Shown: positions 16,677-28,800, counted from the stretch's first letter. The stretch: DNA of 64,000 bases from CALCNS01 sp937897315 (GCA_036744005.1 DAINOJ010000008.1:1-64000); one strand, 5' to 3'. Translations and numbers: made by a program. The notes: generated by a model not told the origin, from the letters alone.

Positions 16677-19430
16677 ATGTTACAAATAAAAGAGATTCAC
16701 AAGCAATATATTAGCGGTGAATTTATCCAAAATGCGTTAGCAGGGGTTAGCTTAACGTTTCGCGATAGTGAGTTTGTTGCTGTTCTTGGCCCGAGTGGCT
16801 CGGGTAAAACCACGCTGTTAAATATTATTGGAGGCTTGGATCGCTACGACAGGGGTGATTTAATCATCAATGGCGTATCCACCTGCAAATACTCCGACCG
16901 TGATTGGGATTCTTATCGGAACCATACCATAGGTTTTGTCTTTCAGAGTTATAATTTAATTCCTCATCAGTCGGTATTGTCAAACGTTGAATTAGCCCTC
17001 ACGATATCGGGAATACCAAGGGCAGAACGTTTGGAGCGGGCAAAGCAAGCATTACACCAAGTGGGTTTAGCGGAGCATATTCACAAACGTCCGAACCAAC
17101 TTTCGGGTGGACAAATGCAACGTGTGGCTATCGCTCGAGCACTCGTAAACAATCCAGACATTCTGTTAGCGGATGAACCTACCGGTGCACTCGATAGTGA
17201 AACCAGTCAGCAAGTTATGGCTTTGTTAAAAGAAGTAGCCCAAAATCGGCTAGTTATCATGGTCACCCACAACAGCGAGTTGGCAGAGACCTATGCCAAT
17301 AGAATTATCCGTTTACAAGACGGGCTCACCGTCAGTGATACGAACGCTCCTGAACTACCTGATATATCTTCTACAGCAGAACACAGAAATCTAGGACGTT
17401 CCTCCATGTCTTTTATTACAGCCCTAAACTTAAGTTTCAACAATCTAAGAACCAAGTTGGGACGCACCTTATTAACGGCCTTTGCCGGGTCAATAGGAAT
17501 TATTGGCATCGCTCTAATACTATCTCTATCTACAGGGGTCAGCCAGTATATCGATGATGTTCAAAAAGAGACCATGGTCTCCTACCCCATCAGCATCGAT
17601 GCAGAGTCTATTGATATAGCAGCGATTATGGCCCAACGTCGAGAAACCGTGCGTAATCGTCTAGGGGGTGATGTGCAAACCGCTTCCCCCGAAGGAATTC
17701 TCATGGATTCTTCGGATTTAAACATTGAAAGCGGCAACCGTTTTAGCACAACAGAAAATAATTTAACTCGCTTCAAGCAATATCTGGACAATCCCGCTTC
17801 CGACATCCAAGAGTATATCGGAGAAAATGGCGTGGTTTATTCTTATGATGTGCGTTTTCGTGTATATGCTTACGACCCAAACCAAGAACGGATTCAATAT
17901 GAGTCAAGCTCATCTAGTGGTTCTACAATCAGTAGTAGTTTACCCTTTGGTGGCGGTGCAATGTCTTCTTCATCGACGAATAAAACCGCTTTTGAGGAGC
18001 TGTTATCCGGTAGCAATGGTGAGCTTGTTAGCCCAGTGATTACTGATAATTACGACTTATTGTATGGTTCGTGGCCCAAAGCCTTTGATGAGCTCGTACT
18101 CGTTCTTGAGGAAGATCACACCATTTCGGCAACGATGTTATATGAATTAGGATTTTTACCTGCTCAGGAATACCGTGAAATCCAACGAAAGCTGGAAGCA
18201 AAAGAAGACCTAGTTTTACCAGACTATTCTTGGGATTATGCCGATTTGATGAAACATACGTTTTATTTGCTTCCACCCGGTATGTTTTATGAAAGTCAAG
18301 ACAATGGTACTTTTGTATATATTGGAGATGATGATTTCCAAACGGAATCTCTATTGAAAGAAGCCCTCGAAGTTCACATCGTCGGTGTCATTCGACCTCT
18401 ACCACAGGCGGATTACACGCATTTGCAATCTCCTTTGGCATATACGAATGCTTTAACTCAGTACCTCATAGATTGGAACAATCAAACACCCATTGTAAAA
18501 GCTCAACTAAACACTCCTGATGTGAACGTCCTCAATGGCATGCAATTTACCCCGGCCGATGAGGAAGCCAAATTAAACGATACCAAACGATACATTGAAG
18601 CCATGACGATATCGGAGAAAGCCGGATTATACACTGCGTTACTCCGCTTCGGAGCAGTGACACCAGGTACCACTCCTCCAAGCACTTCTACACCCAATAT
18701 GAGCCTAAATATGCCTGTACGCGGAGAAGCCGCCATGGCCGCAGCACTTGACCGCTATATGTTGAATCCAGCAGATGAGGTATTGCTGAGAGTATATGAT
18801 TCCACATTAGCCGGCGGGAGTTTGAAGAAGAATCTGACCGATTTTGGTCATGTGAGTTTTGATGCTCCATCTTCCATTAGCATTTATGCCGATAGTTTTG
18901 AAAGCAAAGATGCCATTTCGATGAGTATTACAAAGTATAATGAGAGTGTGGATGAAAAAGATCGCATCACATATACCGATTATGTCGCACTGTTAATGTC
19001 CTCGGTTACCTCCATCATCGATGTCATCTCGTATGTGCTCATCGCTTTCGTAGCCGTATCCTTAGTGGTATCTTGTATTATGATTGGGATCATCACTTAT
19101 ATCTCGGTTTTGGAACGCACCAAAGAAATTGGTATCTTGCGGGCGATTGGTGCATCGAAGGCGAACATCACTCAGGTATTCAATGCCGAAACTTTTATTG
19201 TAGGTCTCATCTCCGGCGGGTTAGGAATAGCCATCACCTACTTGATCCTATTACCAGGCAATGCCATCATTCACCGCATGTTGGGTTCTACCGATATGAG
19301 TGCTTCCTTGAACCCGCTGCATGCTGTGATACTCATTGTGATTAGCGTCATACTCACTCTCATTGGCGGTATGATTCCGGCTCGGATTGCTGCGAAAAAA
19401 GACCCCGTCGTTGCTCTCCGAACGGAATAA
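16677..19430 (+). CDS. Fused ABC transporter ATPase-FtsX permease (MacB-like)
   Basis: A 917-aa single-chain transporter. Residues 1-225 form the ATPase: Walker A GPSGSGKTT (about 39-47), signature LSGGQMQR, Walker B ILLADEPTGALD and H-loop VTHNSE. A membrane segment at about 262-286 is followed by a long extracytoplasmic domain (about 290-775), which includes a Ser-rich stretch (SSSSSGSTISSSLPFGG), and three C-terminal membrane segments of an FtsX domain (about 780-905) with RTKEIGILRAIGA. MacB-type transporters act as mechanotransmission machines moving peptides or lipids, not classical importers. Here no MacA-type adaptor is adjacent. Cargo unknown. An AAGGAAGG ribosome site precedes the ATG. 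Confidence 0.92.
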   Translation: MLQIKEIHKQYISGEFIQNALAGVSLTFRDSEFVAVLGPSGSGKTTLLNIIGGLDRYDRGDLIINGVSTCKYSDRDWDSYRNHTIGFVFQSYNLIPHQSVLSNVELALTISGIPRAERLERAKQALHQVGLAEHIHKRPNQLSGGQMQRVAIARALVNNPDILLADEPTGALDSETSQQVMALLKEVAQNRLVIMVTHNSELAETYANRIIRLQDGLTVSDTNAPELPDISSTAEHRNLGRSSMSFITALNLSFNNLRTKLGRTLLTAFAGSIGIIGIALILSLSTGVSQYIDDVQKETMVSYPISIDAESIDIAAIMAQRRETVRNRLGGDVQTASPEGILMDSSDLNIESGNRFSTTENNLTRFKQYLDNPASDIQEYIGENGVVYSYDVRFRVYAYDPNQERIQYESSSSSGSTISSSLPFGGGAMSSSSTNKTAFEELLSGSNGELVSPVITDNYDLLYGSWPKAFDELVLVLEEDHTISATMLYELGFLPAQEYREIQRKLEAKEDLVLPDYSWDYADLMKHTFYLLPPGMFYESQDNGTFVYIGDDDFQTESLLKEALEVHIVGVIRPLPQADYTHLQSPLAYTNALTQYLIDWNNQTPIVKAQLNTPDVNVLNGMQFTPADEEAKLNDTKRYIEAMTISEKAGLYTALLRFGAVTPGTTPPSTSTPNMSLNMPVRGEAAMAAALDRYMLNPADEVLLRVYDSTLAGGSLKKNLTDFGHVSFDAPSSISIYADSFESKDAISMSITKYNESVDEKDRITYTDYVALLMSSVTSIIDVISYVLIAFVAVSLVVSCIMIGIITYISVLERTKEIGILRAIGASKANITQVFNAETFIVGLISGGLGIAITYLILLPGNAIIHRMLGSTDMSASLNPLHAVILIVISVILTLIGGMIPARIAAKKDPVVALRTE

Positions 19431-19579
19431 TCAAACAAAAGTTTGCCATAAAGATATCACGTTTATGCAATATTCATATCATAAAAAAAACACATTGCTC
19501 AAGTATACTAAGAGCAGGTCAAGGGAGTAACAAGAACGACTACCCCACCAAATTTATAAAATTGAAAGAGGATATGAAT

Positions 19580-20323
19580 ATGAAAAACGTAAAATCAAAA
19601 ATAGCTGCCGGCTTGTTAGCACTCAGTATGTTCTCGGCTTCCGGATTACTCATGGCAACTGAAGTGAGTCTAGGTTCTACCGCAGCTTTAGCAGATACTT
19701 CTTACACATTAGAAGAGATGCTACATTATGCTATCCAGGATGAATATGCAGCCCAGGCGGAATACCATGCGATTCAGAATGAGTTTGGCGAAGTCCGCGT
19801 TTACACAAACATTATGAAAGCTGAAGGAAGACACATTCAAGCATTACTTCCTTTATTTGAAACTTATGAAATGACAGTACCAGCGGATTCCGCTTCTGAC
19901 AAAGTAGTGGTTCCAAGCAGTCTAGCCGAAAGTTATGAAATTGGCGTCCAAGCTGAGCTCAATAACATAGCCATGTATGAAGCGTTCTTAAAAGAAGAAC
20001 TACCAAGCGATGTTCGTCTTGTTTTTGAGAACTTAAAAAAAGCTTCCGAAAGCCATTTAGCTGCTTTCCAACGAACCTCCCAAGGGCAAATTGGTCTTGG
20101 CACTGTGCAAACTCGACAAGCTAATCAGAACACTTCTGTACGAGGATTCGGTTACAGTGAAAGCGTCCGCTCACAAAGGATAAATAACCAAGGTGTCACT
20201 CAAGGTCCGCTTCAATCCAATCAAGTGTCTAGTCAGAATGGTGTAGGAGCACGTGGAAAAAACATGGCACAGCAACATCAATGGCTCAGCCAAAATCAAA
20301 CCTGTTTGGTAAATCCTCAATAA
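19580..20323 (+). CDS. Exported DUF2202 ferritin-like protein
   Basis: A 247-aa protein. A signal peptide (cleavage plausible after ALA in STAALADT) is followed by a four-helix ferritin-like DUF2202 domain (about 43-175) with carboxylate/histidine pairs such as QDEYAAQAEYHAI, EGRHI, ELNNIAMYEAF and ESHLAAF, compatible with a di-metal site. The C-terminal 75 residues are Gln/Asn/Ser-rich and low complexity. The ATG at 19580 is preferred over TTG 19562 or ATG 19574 because AAAGAGG is 8 nt upstream. Function of DUF2202 is not established; a surface metal-binding or oxidative-stress role is a guess. Confidence 0.85.
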   Translation: MKNVKSKIAAGLLALSMFSASGLLMATEVSLGSTAALADTSYTLEEMLHYAIQDEYAAQAEYHAIQNEFGEVRVYTNIMKAEGRHIQALLPLFETYEMTVPADSASDKVVVPSSLAESYEIGVQAELNNIAMYEAFLKEELPSDVRLVFENLKKASESHLAAFQRTSQGQIGLGTVQTRQANQNTSVRGFGYSESVRSQRINNQGVTQGPLQSNQVSSQNGVGARGKNMAQQHQWLSQNQTCLVNPQ

Positions 20324-20352
20324 ATATCTAATGTATCCATCTAAATGAGTTA

Positions 20353-20412
20353 ACAGGGTAAGGTAATCGTTTCGCGGCGAAGTCGCGAGACTGTCCCTTA
20401 TCCTGTTTTTTT
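20353..20412 (+). terminator. Terminator with branched stem
   Basis: ACAGGGTAAGG pairs with CCTTATCCTGT (one G-T pair), enclosing a second hairpin TTCGCG/CGCGAG, followed by eight T residues. Confidence 0.8.
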
Positions 20413-20469
20413 CGTCTTGACGAAGAGTGTTTTTTGGTATAGATTATTTATGGATATGGAAGGAAAGGG

Positions 20470-21591
20470 TTGAAAATTGTGCCACAATTACGATTTCAAA
20501 CGATTTCTGAACAGGGTAGTCATTATGAAATTGGTTATCAACGAGGATGCTTGATTGCCACTTCCCCAGAATACACTCAGTTTATGACTTCTCCTCAGCC
20601 AAGTTCTGAAGCGCTTAGTGATGCTAATTATCAAAGTTATATGAAATTATTAGTGCATCACTGCCCTGGGCTTGACCAAGAACTCCAAGGTATGGCCGAT
20701 GCTCTGAAGGTACCGATTACTCAAATGATGCATTGGACCTATGGTTTTAGTTCGCATCATCGAGCTTGTTCCATGGTAGCCGCACTACCTGAAAAAACAA
20801 CAGATCAGCACTTTTACTTGGCAAGAAGTTACGAATATGCTACCCTCGATGAACTCATTTTTTCTATTACCAGAGTTACCGGTAAGCATGCCCACATGGG
20901 GTTTTCCTTGTTTCATTTGGGGCGATTCGATGGAATCAACGATGCGGGTCTCTGTGTCGCAATATCCAGCGCTGAGGTCGTTCACTCCTCCAAGGGCCAA
21001 GCTTCGGGTTTGTTCTTCGCCTTTGCCACTAGAGCATTGTTGGGCAACTGCAGCACCGTGGAAGAGGCCGTTCAGAAACTACAATCCATGCCTTTAAACG
21101 ATACTTTTACTTATATGCTAGCAGATGCCCAGGGCAATTGTGCAGTAGTAGAGACCGTAGCTGATAAAGGCTTGGGATACAAAGCGGTGAGACGTCCTGT
21201 AAACGGTTATTTAAGTTCATTCAACCATTTTCAAAGTCAGCAACTACAAACCATGTTTCCAAAGAGAAAGAACTTTAGTCATTGGCGTGAAGAAGCAGTG
21301 GATACTTTGTTCAGAAAAGATCAAGTTTCTCGGGATGATCTTCTTCACCTCTTGAAAACTAAAATCCCGAATGGACTTTGTTATCATGATTATAACGGAT
21401 ATTTTGGCACGCTGAGATCCATGCTTTTCGACGTAAGTGCTTCGAAGCTTTATGTGTGTTTTGGCTCACCGCAATTACATCCCTACTTTGAAGCCGATTG
21501 GCACACTCCTCTAGGTGTGAATTCAACCATGGTAGACTATATAGAAGAAACGGCACCTCAAGAATTCTGGAAAACCGTGAAGGGCTTCTAA
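20470..21591 (+). CDS. C45-type Ntn hydrolase (acyl-CoA:6-APA acyltransferase-like)
   Basis: A 373-aa protein of the acyltransferase/C45 and choloylglycine-hydrolase-like Ntn fold. The likely nucleophile is Cys100 in HHRACSMVA; later blocks LARSYEY, GINDAGLCVAISS and YMLADAQGNCAVVE match this group. Members hydrolyse or transfer acyl groups on amides; physiological substrates in Clostridia are unknown. Start is uncertain: TTG at 20470 gives MKIVPQLRF, while GTG at 20479 lies 10 nt after AGGAAAGG and is an equally good start. No signal peptide. Bidirectional terminator with the next gene. Confidence 0.82.
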   Translation: MKIVPQLRFQTISEQGSHYEIGYQRGCLIATSPEYTQFMTSPQPSSEALSDANYQSYMKLLVHHCPGLDQELQGMADALKVPITQMMHWTYGFSSHHRACSMVAALPEKTTDQHFYLARSYEYATLDELIFSITRVTGKHAHMGFSLFHLGRFDGINDAGLCVAISSAEVVHSSKGQASGLFFAFATRALLGNCSTVEEAVQKLQSMPLNDTFTYMLADAQGNCAVVETVADKGLGYKAVRRPVNGYLSSFNHFQSQQLQTMFPKRKNFSHWREEAVDTLFRKDQVSRDDLLHLLKTKIPNGLCYHDYNGYFGTLRSMLFDVSASKLYVCFGSPQLHPYFEADWHTPLGVNSTMVDYIEETAPQEFWKTVKGF

Positions 21592-21597
21592 AAGCAA

Positions 21598-21635
21598 AAT
21601 GCTCTTTCCCCTTTTATGGGGAAGGAGCATTCTTA
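21598..21635. terminator. Bidirectional terminator containing a stop codon in its loop
   Basis: AATGCTCTTTCCCC pairs with GGGGAAGGAGCATT (one G-T pair). The TAA of the minus-strand beta-lactamase-like gene (21614-21616) lies in the loop. Confidence 0.8.
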
Positions 21636-22744
21636 AAGTCATAAATCTTTAAAGATAAGGCCGCGATGGTGTCGTATCCATCCAGAAGCATGTCAGTGTA
21701 AATGCTCAACAGATAATCTCCACTCGGTCCATAAACAATTGCAGTATCATGAATATTCCCTTCGTAAAACCCTACTTTGTGAGCCGTAATCCCGTGTGGC
21801 AGGAGTTCTGCAATAAGAATCGGATACAAGGAGTTCTTCAAGTGATGCCTGAGCTCCTCATAGTGTTCTCCTTCACTGTAATATAACAGCTTCATAATTT
21901 TGGCAGCATCGGCGGCACTGGTCTCTAACTCGTCATGGTTGGTCTCGTGTCCGATAACCTCTTCATAGTAGGCATACACTTCCTCTTTACCCAGAAAACG
22001 CCAAAGCATACGGAATGCAATATTATCGGAGTTCACTGCCGCAAATTGTACTAAAGTACGTAAGCTGAAAGCCAACCCAGGCTTTGATAAGTCATAGTAC
22101 TTAATCGCTCCAGTACCATGGGTAAAATCCTCTGGTAAATATGGAACCATTTCGTTGAGATCTACCGTTCCCTTGCTAACTCTGTCCATGAGGGGCATAA
22201 GTACCATGAGTTTGCCGGTGCTCGCTGTCAAATACTGAACATTTGGTCGTATGGCAATCACTTCTCCGGTGGATAAATCTTCGTAGTAAAACCCAATCTT
22301 CTCCCAATCCTTTATGTAGTGTTCCATAATTAAATGGTATAATTGTACATTTTTCTCTGTGGGAGTCACAAAGACCTGATTCTCTGGCACAATTCCGGCA
22401 TAAGGATCTAAAACACGAACCTTCTGAATCACTTCGGCACGGTTACCGGATGCATCTTCTACCCAAAACAAAACCTCATAATCACCCGGAATGGCTGTAT
22501 TGACTTCGCCTTGCCATTGTATAAGGTGGTTGAGCTCACCATCCTTTTCATCTATAGCAGATGTGTTAGTCAATGGCTCCCACTTTGCTAAGTAATCGAG
22601 TTCTAAATCTGAAACATGGATGACTGGGGCTAACTCATCCTTTGGGACGATTGGCTCTACCGCGATTCGAGAACGGATCCACATACCGGCAAGGAAAGCC
22701 ATGATGGTCAACACAACCAGGAAACCTATTTGTCGACGGTTCAT
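21614..22744 (-). CDS. Class A beta-lactamase-related serine hydrolase with N-terminal Ig-like domain
   Basis: A 376-aa membrane-anchored protein: signal anchor (about 8-23), an Ig-like/HYR-type beta domain (about 38-112, GDYEVLFWVEDASGNRAEV), then a penicillin-binding/beta-lactamase fold. The catalytic motifs are S-x-x-K as STGK (Ser175-Lys178), SDN (239-241) and K-x-G as KVG (323-325) in place of KTG. An ExxLN motif is not evident. It could be a beta-lactamase or a cell-wall DD-peptidase relative; the added Ig-like domain argues for a wall-associated enzyme (inference). It is downstream of the SLH protein gene on the same strand but separated by a terminator. Confidence 0.88.
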   Translation of the reverse strand: MNRRQIGFLVVLTIMAFLAGMWIRSRIAVEPIVPKDELAPVIHVSDLELDYLAKWEPLTNTSAIDEKDGELNHLIQWQGEVNTAIPGDYEVLFWVEDASGNRAEVIQKVRVLDPYAGIVPENQVFVTPTEKNVQLYHLIMEHYIKDWEKIGFYYEDLSTGEVIAIRPNVQYLTASTGKLMVLMPLMDRVSKGTVDLNEMVPYLPEDFTHGTGAIKYYDLSKPGLAFSLRTLVQFAAVNSDNIAFRMLWRFLGKEEVYAYYEEVIGHETNHDELETSAADAAKIMKLLYYSEGEHYEELRHHLKNSLYPILIAELLPHGITAHKVGFYEGNIHDTAIVYGPSGDYLLSIYTDMLLDGYDTIAALSLKIYDFKNAPSP

Positions 22745-22817
22745 GTCAGTTCACTCCTAAAAACATTGATGTCTACATTATAACAAAGCTGCTTAGAAAA
22801 TACTACCCATTCGACAC

Positions 22818-22850
22818 GAAACAACCCGATGCGATGCATCGGGTTGTTTC
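22818..22850 (-). terminator. Terminator of the SLH-protein gene
   Basis: A perfect 15-bp stem GAAACAACCCGATGC / GCATCGGGTTGTTTC with a 3-nt loop, just after the SLH gene stop (22861). Confidence 0.8.
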
Positions 22851-22860
22851 TACGTAATCC

Positions 22861-25800
22861 TTAACGAGATACGGTCATCAACATTTCATACGTTGCTGTC
22901 GCAGTCGTAGTAGAGCGTTGCGGGAATCTCAAAGTGATGAGCATTTGGGTAGCATTCACTCCATCGGCTTCCATGGCCTCGCTCAAGCCAGCTTGATTAA
23001 CGCTTATGGAGTTTATCCCATAGGAAACATATTCGCTGTAGTTTGCATTCACCGACTGGATGGTTATCGTTGGTGCGTCTGCATGGTGGTAGGCGTTGTA
23101 CGTCTTTCCTTCTCCACTGTATTGGTCGCTAATTAAGCCATCGTAGACAAACAAGTAGGCACTTCCACTTCTTTCGAGTTGCAGATTTGTGGGCACAGTG
23201 TTCATGTTGCCAACGGCTGTGATGACACGTTTCATGGAATCTGTAGAGCCACTCCAGTTTACATAAGTGCGATCGTTCTCTTCCGCCCCAAACCATTGAT
23301 TAACCGACAATCTCTCACCAGGAATCTGGAATAATTTGGGCAATCCTGCTTCCCATACTATTTTTCCGGCTGCCGGTTGCACATAGTCACAATGCCAACC
23401 CGGAGCAGAGCCTTCTCTTTCGTAATAAATATGTACCTTTGATATCATCCAAGGATCTGTGGGAAGCCCCGTTACCGCATAGGTGTCGAAGTCGCCTTTT
23501 TCAAAATCGTTTCCGTCAAGGTCAAAATGGGTTTTCTGACTCTGCTTACCGTCTATATAGTCCAAACTACCATAAATCTTCGAATCCGTTCCGGCTTTGT
23601 CAATATTGCTCGTCTGTATGGAAATCAGATGATAGTAATCTAATCCATTGGCGGTTATCCCATCTATATGGTAGGATTGGTTTGAGATAATGGCTGGGGT
23701 GATTAGATAGTTCTCGGACTCCTGTAAACGAGCAAATACATAATAGGTTCCTGCATTTAAGTTCATAAATGCTCTTGAAGTCTGCCAACCACTAGTGGGA
23801 ATCGTTGTACCGGTTGAGAGCGCATATTCGACTACGCCATGGCCGGTATAAGAATTCTTTGGTATTTCTTCTACCAAGAGGTTCGCCGTCATTGTACTAG
23901 CTGTAGGCACATGAGAAAGACTCCTTGTCGCTTTCTCAATCCGCAATGCACTAGTAAACATGGCTTCAAAGGAGCGATACTGCTCATCTTCGGCTCGAGT
24001 GAATTTAACATCATAGGTCCCGGCATGAATGGCTTGAGTCTGCCATTCGCTGTCGAGGTTTTGACGTTTATACCTTAATACAATACTCTCTGGTACTATA
24101 CTTGGTAGTTCTACTGAAAATTGTAGTGTTTTGGCATTGGTATCAAAAGTGACTACTTGATTTGGTTCGATTTGAATATCGCCGGAACTCATGGCACTCT
24201 TTGCTTCCCAATGAGCATACAAGGTATGATTGGCGATCTTTTGCATCCGCGTTTCCTTGGCTATCGTTTCTCCCCCGACGCGGTCTGTGAACCAGCCCAA
24301 GAAACGGTATCCGGTTCGGGTTGGAACAGTTAAGTCATCATAAGAGGCATCGAAAGCGACACTCTTCGTTCCTTGACCTGCTTCCCATGGCAATCCCTCA
24401 TTTACATCTAACGTCACAATCACTGAAACAGGTTGCCATAAAGCATAAAGAGTCATATCTTCTGTTGGCATGAGCTCAGTCGCAAAATCAAATACGATTG
24501 GATTGATTTGATCTTTGGTCCAAGTGAGGAACTCGTAACCAAAGCGTATCGGAGCATCTGGTTCTTGAATCCTTGTGCCTTCCGCGATCGATTGACTGGC
24601 TACCTCGCTTCCACTTCTGCTTTCAAAGGTTACTGTTCTATATACAATGGGTATCGTCTCGATCACACATACTATGGTATAGCTCGTCGGCGAAGAAATT
24701 GGGGTTATTGCGGGGTTCATTGATACTATTTTCGCATTCATGGCTTGAAGGATTGGCATGACGGAGTTAAGCGATGGGGTACTTCCTTTCCTCAGCACCT
24801 GACTGACACTTGCTAGTTCAATCCCTTCAAAGTGAATCGTCGCTGTGACACTATGATCGACATAGACGGCATGGAAGGTTGCACCGCTGAGAATGATATT
24901 CGCCAACCGACTATCCAGCGGAGCAGTCAAATCGACGATAAGCTCATTCCCTTGGGGATCGAACACTTTTGTAGTGAGATAATAGCTGAACTTTCCTTGA
25001 GAAGGAACATTCGCTCCGGTATCCTGTAAGGAGTTCCAGTCTATTTGTTGTCCATAGGTTCCTTGTAATACACGTGTTCCTTTCGTGCCATTGTTCTCTT
25101 CTACATCATGAACTGTTATGTTATAGGAGCGAGGTGTGACATCATAGTAATAAACCGTATCTTCGAGAATAGCTAGGTCGTCAATAACTTGACCTCCGTA
25201 TCCTGTCACGGCAGAGTATTTTAAATTGCCATATCCACTATCGAAGCGTGACAATCCCAACAAATCCTGGATTTCTACGTCCGTCGGTAAATCAAAGGTG
25301 GCATTCTTGACCACTCGCTGACTCCACACGGTTTGATATCCTTGTTGCGGATTCCCTACTTTGACGCTGGCGGTGAATCGTTGTGCCAACTCGCTTTGTG
25401 ATAGGTTCGTCCAGACCAGAGGAATCTGCAATGTCATATCGACATTTCGGAAGGTCAATTTATCTTTTTTCCAAACCAAGGTCATCATGCACTCCAAGTA
25501 CTGCACACCTTCGGGAGCATCGACTCGAATCTCTCCGGTTTGCGTATCTATGCTAAAGTGACTATCCGAGAAGCGAATGTTAAACTTGTCATAGTCATAC
25601 ACTTTTTTTAGCAAGTCGCCTTCTACTAAATCAATATAATCCATTAGTCGATATCCCTCTGGGAATACCATGGTGATTCCGTTCGAAGCATTGCTGTCTG
25701 CATCGATGATGTAAAGGACTTCGTCTACTTCCAACTCAGTGGTGAACCTATAGACGTTCATGCGTTCTCCAGCGGTCAGCAATGGCCATTCTTTATCTAA

Positions 25801-28800
25801 GAGAGTGGGTTCATACTTGAATAAACCTGCCAAAGCTTGAGCCTTAAATGTAATCTCAAGATAAAGACCAAATTCCAGGTACAGAGCTCCGAGCATTTTT
25901 TCGTCATATTGCCAAGCATTGGTATTAGCGGGTCTCAGTTTGGAGTACTCATAAATAAAGTATCCCCACAGTTTAAGATACGGTCCGAACTCGGCTGTCG
26001 CTCCAATGCTTCCTATTTTTGTAGAAATAATGCCTACGGCAATCTCGGCCTCAATCCCCATACGCAGCCCCAACTGCCCCATAACATAGAATTGGAAGGC
26101 AAAGCGCTCGTCCAAAAGATCCATTTCGGAATTACCACTGGTTTTACTAATGATGTCATACCAGAAAGTGTATCGTTTACCAATTACATATTCCAAATTC
26201 GCCCCCAAGGCTAAATTCACATTTGCTTTCACAACAAAGTTGACACCGAGTTTAATAGCGAAAATCTTGATGTGAATCTCTTGGGCGAAAATCTCTTTGC
26301 TTACTAACTCCACCCAGTCGCTCTCGTTTTCCAGCATTTCACTGTAGCGTTCCATGAGGTTTCTCATACCCGCATCCAGCTCGGTTTCATTGGTTAATTG
26401 AAGCAGACCTAAGAGGTCCTGAGTGACATTTAACTCACCAAGAGTACTCAACAATCCTTCATACTCTTCTTTCGTGGTAACTCCATTCAGTTGAGACCAC
26501 AACGTATTCATATCCTCTTGATACTCTTGAATTTTACCGATCGCATCTTTTGCTTGGATGACTTTGTTTTTTAGTTCTTCTATTTGCCCGAAGACTTCTT
26601 TGTACTGACCATTGTTAAAGCCCTTTAGTTTCTCCCATATGGAGCCCTCTTCTTTTTCTACTGTATAGACTTTCACATCTACACTAACCCCGGCAAAATT
26701 CTTTAAGTCTACTGAAGTACTAAAGGTTAAGCTCTTAAATTTGGGAAAGCAGAAGATCCATTTGACCTTGGCATTCGCCTTGACTTGCACGTCTACTGCT
26801 AATTCTTCGACAAAAGTCGCTTTCAAAACAATCTTCAGAACTGCATCATCATTTAACTCGATTTCAAATTCTGCCTCGATACCAAGTGCCAGACGTATTC
26901 CATCTCTAAAATACTGAGAGCTTTTGCCTAGTTCCACTTTTATTTTTACTTTATCGCTTAGCTTGAAGTTGCTACCTATACCGAGCAATGCGATTTCTTC
27001 TTCACCCAGCGTGTTGCCATTGGCATCTTCCCAGCGAGCATCTGTCAGGTTACTCAGGTTTTTAAATCCATTGGTTTGCGTAGCCATGCTGGCTAAGTAC
27101 ATGGCAGCGTCTTCAGCAAAGCCACTCTCGCGAACTTGATTCTCAATCGATTGTTCCAATGCCAAAATATCAACATTCTCTAACATGGCATCGCCATCTT
27201 GAGTCTCCGTCAAAAAGGTATCGAGAGCTTTCTCCATGACCTCTTTGGTGGTTTTCTTGTAAGTAAGTATGTCCGCGTCAATTTCGGTCACCACAGCATA
27301 ATAAACCTCAGTATCGTCGCTAATCTCTGCTAGTTCTCCCACAAATAATACGATGAAATCTCCGACCTCTGCTTCCGCCGTTTCATTTAATCCCATAAAA
27401 GCACGAGCTGCTTTGTCCATTTGGCTCATCGCAATTTGACCGGTTATTTCTGAGGGTAGTTCCGTCACAGAAAACGGAAGAGTATCGGGTATAAATACCA
27501 CCTTCTCTGCTTCGCTTTCATCGATACTGCTAAAGGTGACGGTGTTACCGTCGAGGCCAGTTATTTTGATGTATGCTTCGGCATCATCATTATAATTGTT
27601 GTTGACGTAATCCCTTTGTCGGGGGTCCACTGTTTGGTAAATACAAAGAACCTGTCCTATCTGCCATGCCGCAGCCAAAGGGCTTTCAAAACTGCCAGTG
27701 ATGGCCTCTGAATGGCTGCTATTCATCATACCAGCTTGCAATATCGCTACCGGACTGCCGCTATTCAGCGTATACCACATGTCCTCTGTATCTTGTACAA
27801 AAATCATCCCTTTATGGAGTGTAAGTGTGTCTATCTTGGCTTTCATAATGCTGAACGATACCGTGCGTAAGGATGTATCTTTCCCTTCGAAGTCCCAGCC
27901 CTCATGAAGGGTCAATTGATACGATGAACCCGCAGTAAATCCATTTTTAGCTGCGACTCGTAGAGAGCCCTCTCCCAAATCGGTAAAAGACAATTCTACC
28001 GGGTCGGAACCGTCCATTATTTCCAACAGAACACTTTGCTCAACAGGGGTATTACCTTTTTGCACGAGGTCAAAGTGAATGGTTGGACTTTGATCCAAAA
28101 GGGTATAGGACATCGGTGTGGATAAAGCCCGTACCAAAGCATCGTATTTCGCATAAACGTTTGTTGGCTTATTTAAAACGGTCGTAGCAAAAAAGGGTTG
28201 AGTACATACCTCATCCAGATACCAACCCACAAAAACAGCATCCTCTTTTGCGATTTGTTCCACCGAAGGAACCGGATTTGGAGTAGTCCCCTCTTCTACC
28301 ACAAACTGAGCGATAATGCGAATGCCATCTAGGTAGCGCAAGGTGTAACGGGTGCTTTCAGACGGTTGCGGTTCTGGTTCAGGTTCCGGTTGTGGTTCTG
28401 GTTTCGTTTCTGGCTCCTCGTCTTGCGAGGGATCTTTCGGCTCTTCAGCTGGATTTTGAGCTTTTTGCCCTGTTTCTACTAGCCACGCATCCACAACTTC
28501 ATCGGCGCGAAAACTAAAAACGGCTGCTTCTGCTCGGGTTGCAGGTTCTTGTGGGCTTAGGTTTCCACCTTCGTCCCCTTTTAGTAAACCAACAGACCAC
28601 AGTTTTAGAACAGCATCTTTTGCATAATCCGATACGCTGTCCAAATCAGCTGGGATGGAATCCACCTCTGCTTCTGGAAAAGGGATGGACAATGCTTCCA
28701 TAAAACGCACGGTGAAGACGGCCATTTGTTCTCGAGTCACCAGCACATTGGGGTTAAAATTTCCTTGGAAGTCTCCAAAAGCGATACCTTTTTCTGTCGC

